A program made the position numbers and the translations under genes. Shown here in pieces: positions 7,725 to 15,831 of a DNA stretch of 64,000 nt. Source of the stretch: Duganella sp. 1224 (GTDB lineage: Bacteria > Pseudomonadota > Gammaproteobacteria > Burkholderiales > Burkholderiaceae_D). The notes below the pieces were generated by a model. The model saw nothing but the letters and a program-made list of their open reading frames with translations, was not told where the DNA came from and made no database searches. Each line of letters starts with the position of its first letter. The stretch's first letter is position 1. The stretch covers positions 1,736,001 through 1,800,000 of the forward strand of contig NZ_JACBYS010000001.1 of assembly GCF_013408245.1 (NCBI RefSeq), read 5' to 3'.

Positions 7725-8942
7725 TCAGGCGCCGTACAGCACGATCTTGCGGCCCTGGCGCACCCAGCGTCCGCTGCCACCGCGCGCCGTGGCACCCTGC
7801 CCCATGCCCGCCCCCTGCCCGGCGCCGCTGCGGCCGCGCGCGCCGCCACCCTGCTGCGTCAACAAGCCGGGCGCGTAGCGGCGCGCCGCGGCGGTGGCGG
7901 CCTGCATCGCCGCCTGGCGCGGATCGCCGCCCGGCGACTGGGCCACGCGGTTGATGGTGTCGGTGGCCAGCTTGACGAAGGTGCGCGCGCCTTCGAACTC
8001 GCGGTCCTCGCTGTTCATTTCGTATTCGGCTTCCAGGCCCAGCGCGCTGCCGGCGGCCGACGCCAGGCCGCTGCCGATCTTGGCGCCCAGCGGGCCGCCG
8101 ATGACGCCGCCCAGCGCGCCGCCAGCCAGCGGCAGCGCCTTCTTCGCCACGCCTTTCAGCAGGCCGCCGAGCATCTTGCCGGCCGGGGATTTGATCAGGC
8201 TGGACGCGCCCGACGCCACCTTGCGGATCAGGCCGCCGAGGAATTGTTCCAGTTCCTCCTCGTTGTTGACGGCCAGCAGTTCGCTGGCCAGTTCCATTTC
8301 CTCGGCTTCGCTAAGGGTGGCGCCGGCCTCCCATTCGCCCTGGCCGAATTCGAATTCTGCTTCGTAGCCGGATTCGTTGTTGAATTCCAGCGTGGTGCGG
8401 TCGATGTCATGCATGGTCAGCTCCCTTTTCAAGTCAGACAACAAATGGCGGGACGGCGGCGCCGCCCGTAACGAATCGGTGACGGCCACCAGGCCGGGCG
8501 CGTGGCGGCGCGCAGCCAGGGCCAGCGCCAGCCGGGCGCGCTGGCGCGGATCGCCGCGCTGCAGCTGGCGCGCGCGGCGCAGGGCGTGGCTGCTGAAGCG
8601 CAGGAAGTGGCGCGCCAGTTCGAACTCCTTGTCTTCCGCGCTCAAGCCTTCGAGTTCCATGCCGAAGACCCGCGCCGGCACCTTGGGCTGCGCCAGCGCG
8701 GCCGGCGCCAGCAGCCGCTGTGCCAACTGGCGCAAGGCGTCGAGCAAGATCGATGACATCGGTCCCGGCAGCGCTGCCTGGCGCACCAGTTGGCGCAGGA
8801 AGGCTGGCAGGCGGCCGGCCTGCAGTGCTTCCAGCAGCGCGGCGGCTTGCGTCATTTCCTGTTCGGCCTGGCGCCATGCGGCGGCGTCGGCGGCGGAAGA
8901 CGATTCCAGTTCAGGCCGGTAGTCGATCAGCAGGCGGTCCAT
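7725..8942 (-). CDS. Glycine-zipper protein with duplicated domain and internal start
   Basis: First gene of the operon; 405 aa from ATG 8942 (GGAG upstream). Two halves share a motif: residues 101-152 (SAEDKEFELARHF ... GDPRQ ... AARRHAPGL) and 312-360 (SEDREFEGARTF ... GDPRQ ... AARRYAPGL). The second half begins at Met 177 (ATG 8414), preceded by GGGAG at normal spacing, so a 229-aa internal product is likely. That product has an acidic N-terminus (YEAEFEFGQGEWE), a leader-like helix ELLAVNNEEELEQFLGG, then a strong glycine zipper (LAGGALGGVIGGPLGAKIG) and a Gly/Gln-rich basic tail ending GRWVRQGRKIVLYG. Such proteins appear in many soil bacteria without known function. A membrane-active or secreted peptide is possible. 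An ancestral fusion of two genes is the other reading. Confidence 0.72.
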   Translation of the reverse strand: MDRLLIDYRPELESSSAADAAAWRQAEQEMTQAAALLEALQAGRLPAFLRQLVRQAALPGPMSSILLDALRQLAQRLLAPAALAQPKVPARVFGMELEGLSAEDKEFELARHFLRFSSHALRRARQLQRGDPRQRARLALALAARRHAPGLVAVTDSLRAAPPSRHLLSDLKRELTMHDIDRTTLEFNNESGYEAEFEFGQGEWEAGATLSEAEEMELASELLAVNNEEELEQFLGGLIRKVASGASSLIKSPAGKMLGGLLKGVAKKALPLAGGALGGVIGGPLGAKIGSGLASAAGSALGLEAEYEMNSEDREFEGARTFVKLATDTINRVAQSPGGDPRQAAMQAATAAARRYAPGLLTQQGGGARGRSGAGQGAGMGQGATARGGSGRWVRQGRKIVLYGA

Positions 8943-9018
8943 GTCGCGCTCCGTGGCAGGCTTTGCCCTGGTTGTGCAAAGGCTGTGCCAGCCGGCGCCA
9001 CGCGGCCTCAGAGGGCGT

Positions 9019-9043
9019 AAAAAAAGCCCGGCGAAGCGGGCTT
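9019..9043 (-). terminator. Rho-independent terminator
   Basis: Stem AAGCCCG/CGGGCTT with a 6-base loop, followed on the minus strand by a run of seven T. It ends the minus-strand transcript from the dioxygenase gene and separates it from the operon starting at 8942. Confidence 0.85.
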
Positions 9044-9089
9044 CGGCGGGCCTGGTCAAGGCCGGCGAACCGGCGAAAGTCTGTTCGGC

Positions 9090-9962
9090 TCAGGCGGCCA
9101 CCGCCACCGTCAACGTGGCCACGTAGCCATCGCTGGCGTTGCCGGTGATGGTGGCCATCTGCAGCGTGTAGCCGTCACTGAACACGTTATCGGTGGCAAA
9201 GCTGATGGCGGCCAGGTTCCTGACGCTGGCGCTGTAGCCGGTGGTGGCGTAAACCTCGTTGCTGGTGGCCACCGGGAAGGTGAACTGCGAGGTCTTGATG
9301 CGGCTGCTCGCGCTGGTGGCTTTGGCCAGCGACGGGTAGACCTCGAAGTGGACGTGCGGTACGCGGCCGGTGTAGCAGCCGGGGTAGATGGTGGTGAAGC
9401 TGATGTTGCCGCCGCTGTCGGTTTCCTGCACGCCGCGCAGGTAGTTCTGGTTGGTGACGCCGCTGGAATACAGCGAGTAGTTGCCGTCGCGGTCGCAATG
9501 CCACAGATAGACGGCGGCGCCGGCCAGCGCGGCGCAATTGTTGTTGGCGTTGACGATCTGCAGTTTGATGGTCAGCGGAACGCCGGCCGCTGTGCCGCTG
9601 GCGCCGCCGAAGCTGCTGCGAATGTCGCTGCGCACCACGCCGGGTTGCGTCAGCACGTTGACCACGCCGCCGCTGTTGCTGTTGGTGCCGTCGGCCGGAT
9701 ATGGGCCGCCCGTTTCTTCCGGGATGACCGTGCAGGAGCCGACGGTGGGCGTGGTGGTCGTGGTCGTTGTGGTGGTGGCGGCCGAGGTGGTGCTGGTGGT
9801 TCCGCTGGTGCTGTCGGAACCACCGCCGCATCCGAGCACCGGCAGCGTCGAGGCGCCAGCCAGCAGCCAGCGCAGCGTCTGCCGACGGTCGCCGTTGAGG
9901 TTGAGCATGGCGGCCAGATCGTCCGCCAGGCTGTGTTCGTGTTTTTCGTCGTGAGTTTCCAT
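9090..9962 (-). CDS. Exported intradiol ring-cleavage dioxygenase-like lipoprotein
   Basis: A 290-aa protein of the protocatechuate 3,4-dioxygenase (beta-subunit-like) fold. The N-terminus carries a twin-arginine-like DRRQTLRWLLAG followed by LPVLGC, a lipobox, so it is probably exported and lipid-anchored. A Ser/Thr-rich linker with a run of nine threonines follows. The catalytic domain begins at VIPEETGGPYPADG; candidate iron ligands are the Tyr of YLWHCDRDGNYS, the Tyr pair near TTIYPGCYTGR, and the two His of RVPHVHFEV. It lies 47 bases after the Ser-rich gene and shares its strand, so the CpxP-like gene, the Ser-rich gene and this one may form one transcript. The substrate is unknown; extracytoplasmic members of this family are poorly studied. 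Confidence 0.85.
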   Translation of the reverse strand: METHDEKHEHSLADDLAAMLNLNGDRRQTLRWLLAGASTLPVLGCGGGSDSTSGTTSTTSAATTTTTTTTTPTVGSCTVIPEETGGPYPADGTNSNSGGVVNVLTQPGVVRSDIRSSFGGASGTAAGVPLTIKLQIVNANNNCAALAGAAVYLWHCDRDGNYSLYSSGVTNQNYLRGVQETDSGGNISFTTIYPGCYTGRVPHVHFEVYPSLAKATSASSRIKTSQFTFPVATSNEVYATTGYSASVRNLAAISFATDNVFSDGYTLQMATITGNASDGYVATLTVAVAA

Positions 9963-10009
9963 CTGATTCCTGAGTGGCTGAACAAGCCGCCGCAGTGGGC
10001 GGCGCGGCG

Positions 10010-10717
10010 TTACACCGCGGTGTCGACCAGGTTGCCGCTGCTGCCGTGGTTGCCGACCTGTGCCGACAGTGCTTGCAGGAAGGCGGACAGCTTGGTGAGG
10101 GCGTCGCTCGTGCTGGTGCTGCCGGTGCCGGCGCTGGCCGTGCTGTCGCTGTCGCTGGTGCTGGTGCTGGTGCCCAACTTGTCCAGCAGGTTGGCGAAGG
10201 TGCTTTGCAAATCGTCGACCGCGTCGCCGCTGTCGCTGTTGCCCTCGACCGTGTTGGCGCCCAGCTTGGCGATCAGGCTTTGCAGGTCAGACTCCAGCCG
10301 GCCCGGACCGCCCTGGCCGCCAGCCTGCTGCTCGCTGTAGGGCGGCGGCGCTTCGCCAGCGCTGTGTTGCGCGTGCAGTGCGCCCATCAGGCTTTGCAGG
10401 AAGCTGCCCAGCGCGGCCGACACCTCGGTGGCATCGGTGGTGCTGGTGCTGGTCGTGCTGTCGCTGCTGGCCGAGGTGGCCGAGGTGTCGGTGTCCGAGC
10501 CGCTGGACGAGGTATCGGTAATGCCGATCGATTGCAGCGCTGCGGCGATGGCGTCGGCGAAGCCGCCACCGTCTGGCGGCGGCGGGCGGACGCCTTGGCT
10601 GCTGTCGAGGCTGTTGCTATTGTTGCTCATGCTGCTGATGCTGTTGTTGCTGCTCAGGCGGCTCAGGAAACTGAGCGCGCTGGCGGCGCTGGTGGAACTC
10701 AAGGCGCTGATGGACAT
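10010..10717 (-). CDS. Ser/Thr/Asp-rich hypothetical protein
   Basis: A 235-aa low-complexity protein, very rich in Ser, Thr, Asp and Ala. Four short amphipathic helices of similar type are spaced along it (ALGSFLQSLMGALHAQ, LESDLQSLIAKLG, DLQSTFANLLDKLG, ALTKLSAFLQALSAQVG), separated by Ser/Thr/Asp linkers. The N-terminus (MSISALSSTSAASALSFLSRL) resembles the start of proteins exported without a cleaved signal, but no classical signal peptide is present. It lies 34 bases after the CpxP/Spy-like gene and likely shares its CpxR-controlled promoter. Function unknown. Confidence 0.7.
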   Translation of the reverse strand: MSISALSSTSAASALSFLSRLSSNNSISSMSNNSNSLDSSQGVRPPPPDGGGFADAIAAALQSIGITDTSSSGSDTDTSATSASSDSTTSTSTTDATEVSAALGSFLQSLMGALHAQHSAGEAPPPYSEQQAGGQGGPGRLESDLQSLIAKLGANTVEGNSDSGDAVDDLQSTFANLLDKLGTSTSTSDSDSTASAGTGSTSTSDALTKLSAFLQALSAQVGNHGSSGNLVDTAV

Positions 10718-10751
10718 GCTGTTCTCCGCTTATCAGGTTGAAGATGGGTGC

Positions 10752-11450
10752 TTAATCGCGCTGCGGGTGGCGCGGGTGATGAGCCGCTTGCTGTTTGCGC
10801 TGTTCGGGCGTCAGTACGGCCAGCAATTTCTGTTGGGTGCGTACGTGCTGCAGGGCGAGATTGGCTTCGGCGGTGGCGGCTTCCCTGGCCAGCGCGGCGG
10901 CCTTGGCGTCGTCGTACTGGTCGGCGGTGGCCAGGGCGCGCAGTGCTTCGTGGGCTTTGGCGGCTGCCTTGCCCTGCTCACGCAGATACGGCATTTCGGC
11001 ATGCAGGATGGCGAAGACCTTGTCTTGCTGCGCCTCGCTCAGCGTGACGCCGGGGAAAATGGGCGGACGGCCACGACCAAAGCCGAACGCTGGACCGAGG
11101 CCGGAAGCGGAGTCGAAGCCATGGGGCTGGCCGAAGCCGGGGCCAGGGCCAACGCCTTGGCCAGGACCGAAACCTGGGCCGGGACCGAAACCTGGGCCGG
11201 GACCGAAGCCGGGTGGCGGACCAAAGCCGGGGGCGGGGCCCAGGCCAGAGCCGGGGCTCAAGCCGGGACCGTGATCCGCCCCGCCCGCCGCACTTCCTTG
11301 GCCTGGCGCGCCGTCGGGACCGCCGGGGCCTTGATCGCCCTTTGCCGGTGGCGGCTGGTCGGCGCGGGCGGCGACAGACTGCGCCAGCAGCGGCATCGCC
11401 ACGGCGGCGGCCAGCAGGATTTTGCGTGCGGTAGGTGTGGATGTATTCAT
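10752..11450 (-). CDS. CpxP/Spy-family periplasmic protein
   Basis: A 232-aa protein with a signal peptide (LLAAAVAMPLLAQSVAARA), a Gly/Pro/Phe repeat region (units of GFGPGP, residues about 70-120), and a helical C-terminal domain with the two LTxxQ-type motifs of the family: VTLSEAQQDKVFAIL and VLTPEQRKQ. Relatives are periplasmic chaperones or adaptors that restrain the CpxA sensor or protect unfolded proteins. The GFGPGP repeat is an unusual addition. ATG 11450 is preceded by GAGGA; the frame is open further upstream, but that would run through the CpxR boxes. It is transcribed away from cpxR across a 200-bp spacer that holds two perfect CpxR boxes, so feedback control by the adjacent kinase pair is likely. 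Confidence 0.82.
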   Translation of the reverse strand: MNTSTPTARKILLAAAVAMPLLAQSVAARADQPPPAKGDQGPGGPDGAPGQGSAAGGADHGPGLSPGSGLGPAPGFGPPPGFGPGPGFGPGPGFGPGQGVGPGPGFGQPHGFDSASGLGPAFGFGRGRPPIFPGVTLSEAQQDKVFAILHAEMPYLREQGKAAAKAHEALRALATADQYDDAKAAALAREAATAEANLALQHVRTQQKLLAVLTPEQRKQQAAHHPRHPQRD

Positions 11451-11519
11451 GCAGGAATCCTCAAGTGGTGGTGAAGCACCATTCTCGGAGCGGCCGCCGT
11501 TAAGTGACGTTAGCACAAG

Positions 11520-11534
11520 GTAAATCTGCGTAAA
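11520..11534 (+). promoter_or_regulatory. CpxR box 1
   Basis: GTAAA-TCTGC-GTAAA, an exact match to the CpxR consensus of two GTAAA direct repeats five bases apart. It lies 70 bases upstream of the CpxP/Spy-like start codon, a suitable position for control of that operon. Confidence 0.8.
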
Positions 11535-11574
11535 GATGCATTTATGACATCCACTTAACGACTGGCAAGCCGTT

Positions 11575-11589
11575 GTAAATCGGGGTAAA
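11575..11589 (+). promoter_or_regulatory. CpxR box 2
   Basis: GTAAA-TCGGG-GTAAA, a second exact match in the same orientation, 55 bases from box 1. It ends about 28 bases upstream of the TATGAT -10 of cpxR, the usual place for activation by a response regulator, which suggests autoregulation. Confidence 0.8.
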
Positions 11590-11617
11590 ACCCCGCCGGC
11601 AGGCCGCAGGCGGCTGT

Positions 11618-11623
11618 TATGAT
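11618..11623 (+). promoter_or_regulatory. Putative -10 of cpxR promoter
   Basis: TATGAT, 27 bases before the cpxR ATG. No good -35 is visible, as expected for an activator-dependent promoter with CpxR box 2 just upstream. Confidence 0.45.
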
Positions 11624-11650
11624 GAGCGATCTGTATCTGAAAAAACCGCA

Positions 11651-12343
<693 letters not shown>

Positions 12344-12346
12344 GCC

Positions 12347-13891
12347 TTGGGGCGTCTGTTCTGGAAGTTTTTCCTGTGCATCTTGCTGGCGCAGTTTGCC
12401 GCCACCGTCGGCATCGGCGGCGCCATATGGCTGAAGAACCGCAATCAGCAGCCCCTGCCGCTGATGAACCTGGACACCAGCCCGCCAGCCGAGATGGCCA
12501 TCAACGCGGCCGCCGCCACGCTGGAGTTTGGCGGCGTCAAGGCGCTGCGGCGGATGCTGGAGAACATGGACCGCCATCGCGTCTACGCGGTGGACGAGCA
12601 GGAGCATGAACTGCTGGGCCGCATCGTCAATCCCAAGACGCTGCAGGAAAGCCGCGTGCGCTTGAAGGAAGACGGCCGCCGCCGCGTGGTGCGCCAGGTG
12701 ACCGCCGACGACGGCAAGCGCTACATGCTGTTCCTGCCCTTCGGCGAACACCTGCGCGGCATGGATGGCGACAACCGGCCGGTGCTGGGCAACCTCGGCG
12801 GCGGCGCGCAGATGGCGATCAAGGCGGCCTCGGTGCTGGAGGGCGATGGCGACCGCCATGGCCCGCCCCGCTCGATGCCAGGCAACCGTCCGCAAGGCTA
12901 CGCCGGCGCCGCTCCTGGTTCTGGTCCCGGCGCCGGCCCCGGTATGCCGGGCGACATCGGCGGCGACCGCCCGTGGGGCCCGCGCTTCCAGCCGCTCGGC
13001 CCGTGGGTGCCAATCGCCGCCGCCGTGCTGGCCAGCCTGCTGTTCTCGGTGCTGCTGGCGTGGTACTTCTCGCGGCCGATCCGCGCGCTGCGCGAAGCCT
13101 TCCACGCCGCCGCCCATGGCGACCTGGCGCCGCGCTTCGCCAACGCCAGCGGCAAGAGCGGCACCGAACTCAACGATCTGGGCCGCGACTTCGACATCAT
13201 GACCGCCCGCCTGCGCAGCCTGATCGATGGCCAGACGCGGCTGCTGCACGACGTCTCGCACGAACTGCGCTCGCCGCTGGCGCGGCTGCAGGCGGCGATC
13301 GGCCTGGCGCACCAGCAGCCGGAAAAATGGAGCGCGTCGATGGAGCGCATCGAGCGCGAGAGCGTGCGCATGGACAAGCTGGTTGGCGAACTGCTGACGC
13401 TGGCGCGTCTGGAAGCCGGCGCCATCAAGGCCACGCAGGAGGAAATCAGCATGGCCGACCTGCTCGACCAGATCGCCGACGACGCCCGCTACGAGGCGGC
13501 CAGCCAGCAGCGCAGCGTGGTGCAGGAAGGCGACGCCGACGTGCGGGTGATCGGCCAGCCGGACCTGCTGGGGCGCGCCATCGAAAACGTGGTGCGCAAC
13601 GCCATCAAGCACAGCCCCGACGGCGGCGAGGTGGTGTTGCAGACGCGGATTCTGCCGGACACGCGGCAGCTGTCGATCAAGGTGCTGGACAGCGGACCGG
13701 GCGTGGCGCCGGCCGACCTGGCCACCATCTTCCAGCCCTTCTTCCGCTCCGCCAACGCCAGCGCCGAGGGCCATGGCCTGGGGCTGGCCATCGCCCAGCA
13801 CGTGATCGAGGGCCACGGCGGCAGCATCCAGGCCAGCAACCGCGCTGGCGGCGGCCTGTGCGTCGAGATGCTTTTGCCGGTGAAGAAATAA
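12347..13891 (+). CDS. cpxA: Sensor histidine kinase, CpxA type
   Basis: A 514-aa inner-membrane sensor. Start is TTG 12347, 6 bases after AAGGAG and 3 bases after the cpxR stop. Layout: TM1 (FWKFFLCILLAQFAATVGIGG), a periplasmic domain of about 200 residues with a Gly/Pro-rich insert near its end (GAAPGSGPGAGPGMPGD), TM2 (VPIAAAVLASLLFSVLLAW), HAMP, HisKA with phospho-acceptor His 305 in DVSHELRSPLARLQ, and HATPase_c with N-box NVVRNAIKHS, G1 DSGPGV and G2 GHGLGLAI. It should autophosphorylate and pass phosphate to CpxR. The Gly/Pro insert echoes the Gly/Pro repeat of the divergent CpxP-like protein. Confidence 0.9.
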   Translation: MGRLFWKFFLCILLAQFAATVGIGGAIWLKNRNQQPLPLMNLDTSPPAEMAINAAAATLEFGGVKALRRMLENMDRHRVYAVDEQEHELLGRIVNPKTLQESRVRLKEDGRRRVVRQVTADDGKRYMLFLPFGEHLRGMDGDNRPVLGNLGGGAQMAIKAASVLEGDGDRHGPPRSMPGNRPQGYAGAAPGSGPGAGPGMPGDIGGDRPWGPRFQPLGPWVPIAAAVLASLLFSVLLAWYFSRPIRALREAFHAAAHGDLAPRFANASGKSGTELNDLGRDFDIMTARLRSLIDGQTRLLHDVSHELRSPLARLQAAIGLAHQQPEKWSASMERIERESVRMDKLVGELLTLARLEAGAIKATQEEISMADLLDQIADDARYEAASQQRSVVQEGDADVRVIGQPDLLGRAIENVVRNAIKHSPDGGEVVLQTRILPDTRQLSIKVLDSGPGVAPADLATIFQPFFRSANASAEGHGLGLAIAQHVIEGHGGSIQASNRAGGGLCVEMLLPVKK

Positions 13892-13892
13892 A

Positions 13893-13920
13893 AACGCGGG
13901 CCGGAGCCCGCGTTGTTTTT
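13893..13920. terminator. Bidirectional terminator between cpxA and dcd
   Basis: Nine-base stem AACGCGGGC/GCCCGCGTT with loop CGGA, followed by GTTTTT on the plus strand and preceded by an A-run (T-run on the minus strand). It serves the converging cpxA and dcd transcripts and overlaps the last 2 bases of dcd. Confidence 0.85.
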
Positions 13921-14485
13921 ATGCTTTTGGCAGGGTCACGCCGTGCTGGCCCTGGTACTTGCCGTTGCGGTCCTTGTACGACACATCGCACACCTCGTCG
14001 CTTTCGAAGAATAGCACCTGGGCGCAACCCTCGCCGGCGTAGATCTTGGCCGGCAGCGGCGTGGTGTTGGAGAATTCCAGCGTCACATAACCTTCCCATT
14101 CCGGCTCGAACGGCGTGACGTTGACGATGATGCCGCAACGGGCATAGGTCGACTTGCCCAGGCAAACCGTCAGCACGCTGCGCGGAATGCGGAAGTATTC
14201 CATGGTGCGGGCCAGCGCGAACGAGTTCGGCGGGATAATGCAGACGTCGCTTTTCACGTCCACGAAAGAGTTGGAGTCGAAGTTCTTCGGATCAACGATG
14301 GTGCTGTTGATGTTGGTGAAGACCTTGAACTCATCGGCGCAGCGGATGTCGTAGCCGTACGACGAGGTGCCATAGGAAATCACCTTGCGGCCGTCTTCCT
14401 GGCGTATCTGGTCCGGGAAGAAAGGCTCGATCATCCCATGCTCTTCCGCCATCCGGCGTATCCATTTATCGCTTTTAATCGTCAT
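13919..14485 (-). CDS. dcd: dCTP deaminase
   Basis: Deaminates dCTP to dUTP, feeding dTMP synthesis. The 188-aa length is normal for the trimeric enzyme. Visible landmarks: [12 protein letters not shown] near the N-terminus, the active-site segment [20 protein letters not shown], and [20 protein letters not shown] containing the catalytic Glu, then [22 protein letters not shown]. It is followed tail-to-tail by cpxA and a shared terminator. A plain housekeeping gene. Confidence 0.97.
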   Translation of the reverse strand: MTIKSDKWIRRMAEEHGMIEPFFPDQIRQEDGRKVISYGTSSYGYDIRCADEFKVFTNINSTIVDPKNFDSNSFVDVKSDVCIIPPNSFALARTMEYFRIPRSVLTVCLGKSTYARCGIIVNVTPFEPEWEGYVTLEFSNTTPLPAKIYAGEGCAQVLFFESDEVCDVSYKDRNGKYQGQHGVTLPKA

Positions 14486-14522
14486 TGCAAGGCCATCCTC
14501 AAGTTTTACACTGCCCGGGATT

Positions 14523-15362
14523 TTACGCTACCGCCGCGCTTTTAAGAACTTTTTTGCCAGATTGCTCTTCCAGCAGGTCGTTGATCATTTGCCGGGTGGC
14601 TTCGGCTGCCGCCACCGGATTCTCCATCGGGAACAGATGGCCGCCAGGCAGGATGCGGAAATGACGGCCCACCAGCGCCTTGGTGTGCTGATGGCCGGAC
14701 TGGCTGGTTTCCCAGGAGTTGTCGCCGCCGATGAAGCCGATCGGCACCGGGTAGCCCTTGCGCAGCAGCTTCGGCAGGTGGTGCGGCAGCGTGGCGTACA
14801 CTGCCGTCTCGTTCTCGCGCGTGTAGCGCAGCTGGACGCCCTGCGCGTGCGGCTTGAGGCCGCTGTCCATGTAGTCGGCCAGCACGCCGGGCGCCCACGC
14901 AGCAAACAGGTCCTTGGCGGCAAAGTGCTGGTAGGCGGCGCCGACGTCGGGCCAGACATTGCGGCGGCGGATGGAGAACTTGGCCGGCGGCACGCTGTAG
15001 GCGCGGCCCAGCCGCTTGATCAGGTGCCAGGCGAAGGCGCGCCAGCCGCCGACCACCGGCGCGTCCAGCATCACCACGCAGCGCACCAGGTCCGGCCGCT
15101 TGTGGCCCACCATCAGGCTCAGCATGCCGCCCAGCGAGTGGCCGACCAGAATCACCGGCTCGCCGTGGTAACGCCTGGTCAGCTCGTCGATGTATTCGTC
15201 CACCAGATGCGGCCAGCAGTCGGTGACCGGGTAGCGCGGATTATGGGCGTGCATGTCGAGCGACTGGAGGTCGAAATGCGCGGACAGCGGCGCGAAGAAC
15301 TGGCGGTACACGCCCGCCGGATAGCTGTTGGCGTGGGCGAAATGTAGCTTGGGCTTACTCAC
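14523..15362 (-). CDS. Alpha/beta-hydrolase fold protein
   Basis: A 279-aa cytoplasmic hydrolase. Nucleophile elbow is VGHSLGGM; the C-terminal [10 protein letters not shown] carries the candidate catalytic His, and the acid is probably the Asp of FIGGDNS. Start is GTG 15362 with GGAG 7 bases upstream; the frame stays open to 15446, but that part overlaps the likely promoter and is poorly coding. Substrate unknown; the fold covers esterases, lipases and dehalogenases. It lies 37 bases upstream of dcd on the same strand. Confidence 0.85.
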   Translation of the reverse strand: MSKPKLHFAHANSYPAGVYRQFFAPLSAHFDLQSLDMHAHNPRYPVTDCWPHLVDEYIDELTRRYHGEPVILVGHSLGGMLSLMVGHKRPDLVRCVVMLDAPVVGGWRAFAWHLIKRLGRAYSVPPAKFSIRRRNVWPDVGAAYQHFAAKDLFAAWAPGVLADYMDSGLKPHAQGVQLRYTRENETAVYATLPHHLPKLLRKGYPVPIGFIGGDNSWETSQSGHQHTKALVGRHFRILPGGHLFPMENPVAAAEATRQMINDLLEEQSGKKVLKSAAVA

Positions 15363-15474
15363 AAGCGGTCTCCGTGTGGTTGTTTTTGCTTCATTGTAAT
15401 GTGGGTGATGGCCGGAGACTGGTGGAAACGCTCTAATTTGCCACAAGCCGACATTCTGTTGATATCATTTCAAG

Positions 15475-15831
15475 ATGATAAAAATGCACCTCACCCTGGC
15501 ATTGCTGGCCGCGCTGGACATGGAGGCGGTCAGAAAATCCCTGCCCGAGATCGACAAGGAGATCCGTGGCAAGACCGCGTCCGTGCCGGAGGTGAGGCCG
15601 GACAATCGCTACACCCAGCTGTCGAAAGCCATGGAGCGGGGCTACGTCGGCTCCAACCCCAACGACGCCCGCGGCCACTACGAAAGTCCGGATGGCATCG
15701 CCTATTACACCGAAACGCTGCACGGCGAAACCAAATGTTGGATGCAAGGGCCGGTGAATTCGCCGGCTGGCCACAGCAAAGGCGCATTACAAATCAGCTG
15801 CCCGGCTAACATCTCCTGGAAAAAATACTAG
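15475..15831 (+). CDS. Small hypothetical protein
   Basis: A 118-aa protein with a short hydrophobic start (MHLTLALLAALDM from the fourth residue), a central charged part and two Cys (GETKCWMQG and LQISCPAN). Codon use matches the surrounding genes, so it is probably real. No family recognised. It overlaps the stop of comEC tail-to-tail by 4 bases. Confidence 0.5.
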   Translation: MIKMHLTLALLAALDMEAVRKSLPEIDKEIRGKTASVPEVRPDNRYTQLSKAMERGYVGSNPNDARGHYESPDGIAYYTETLHGETKCWMQGPVNSPAGHSKGALQISCPANISWKKY

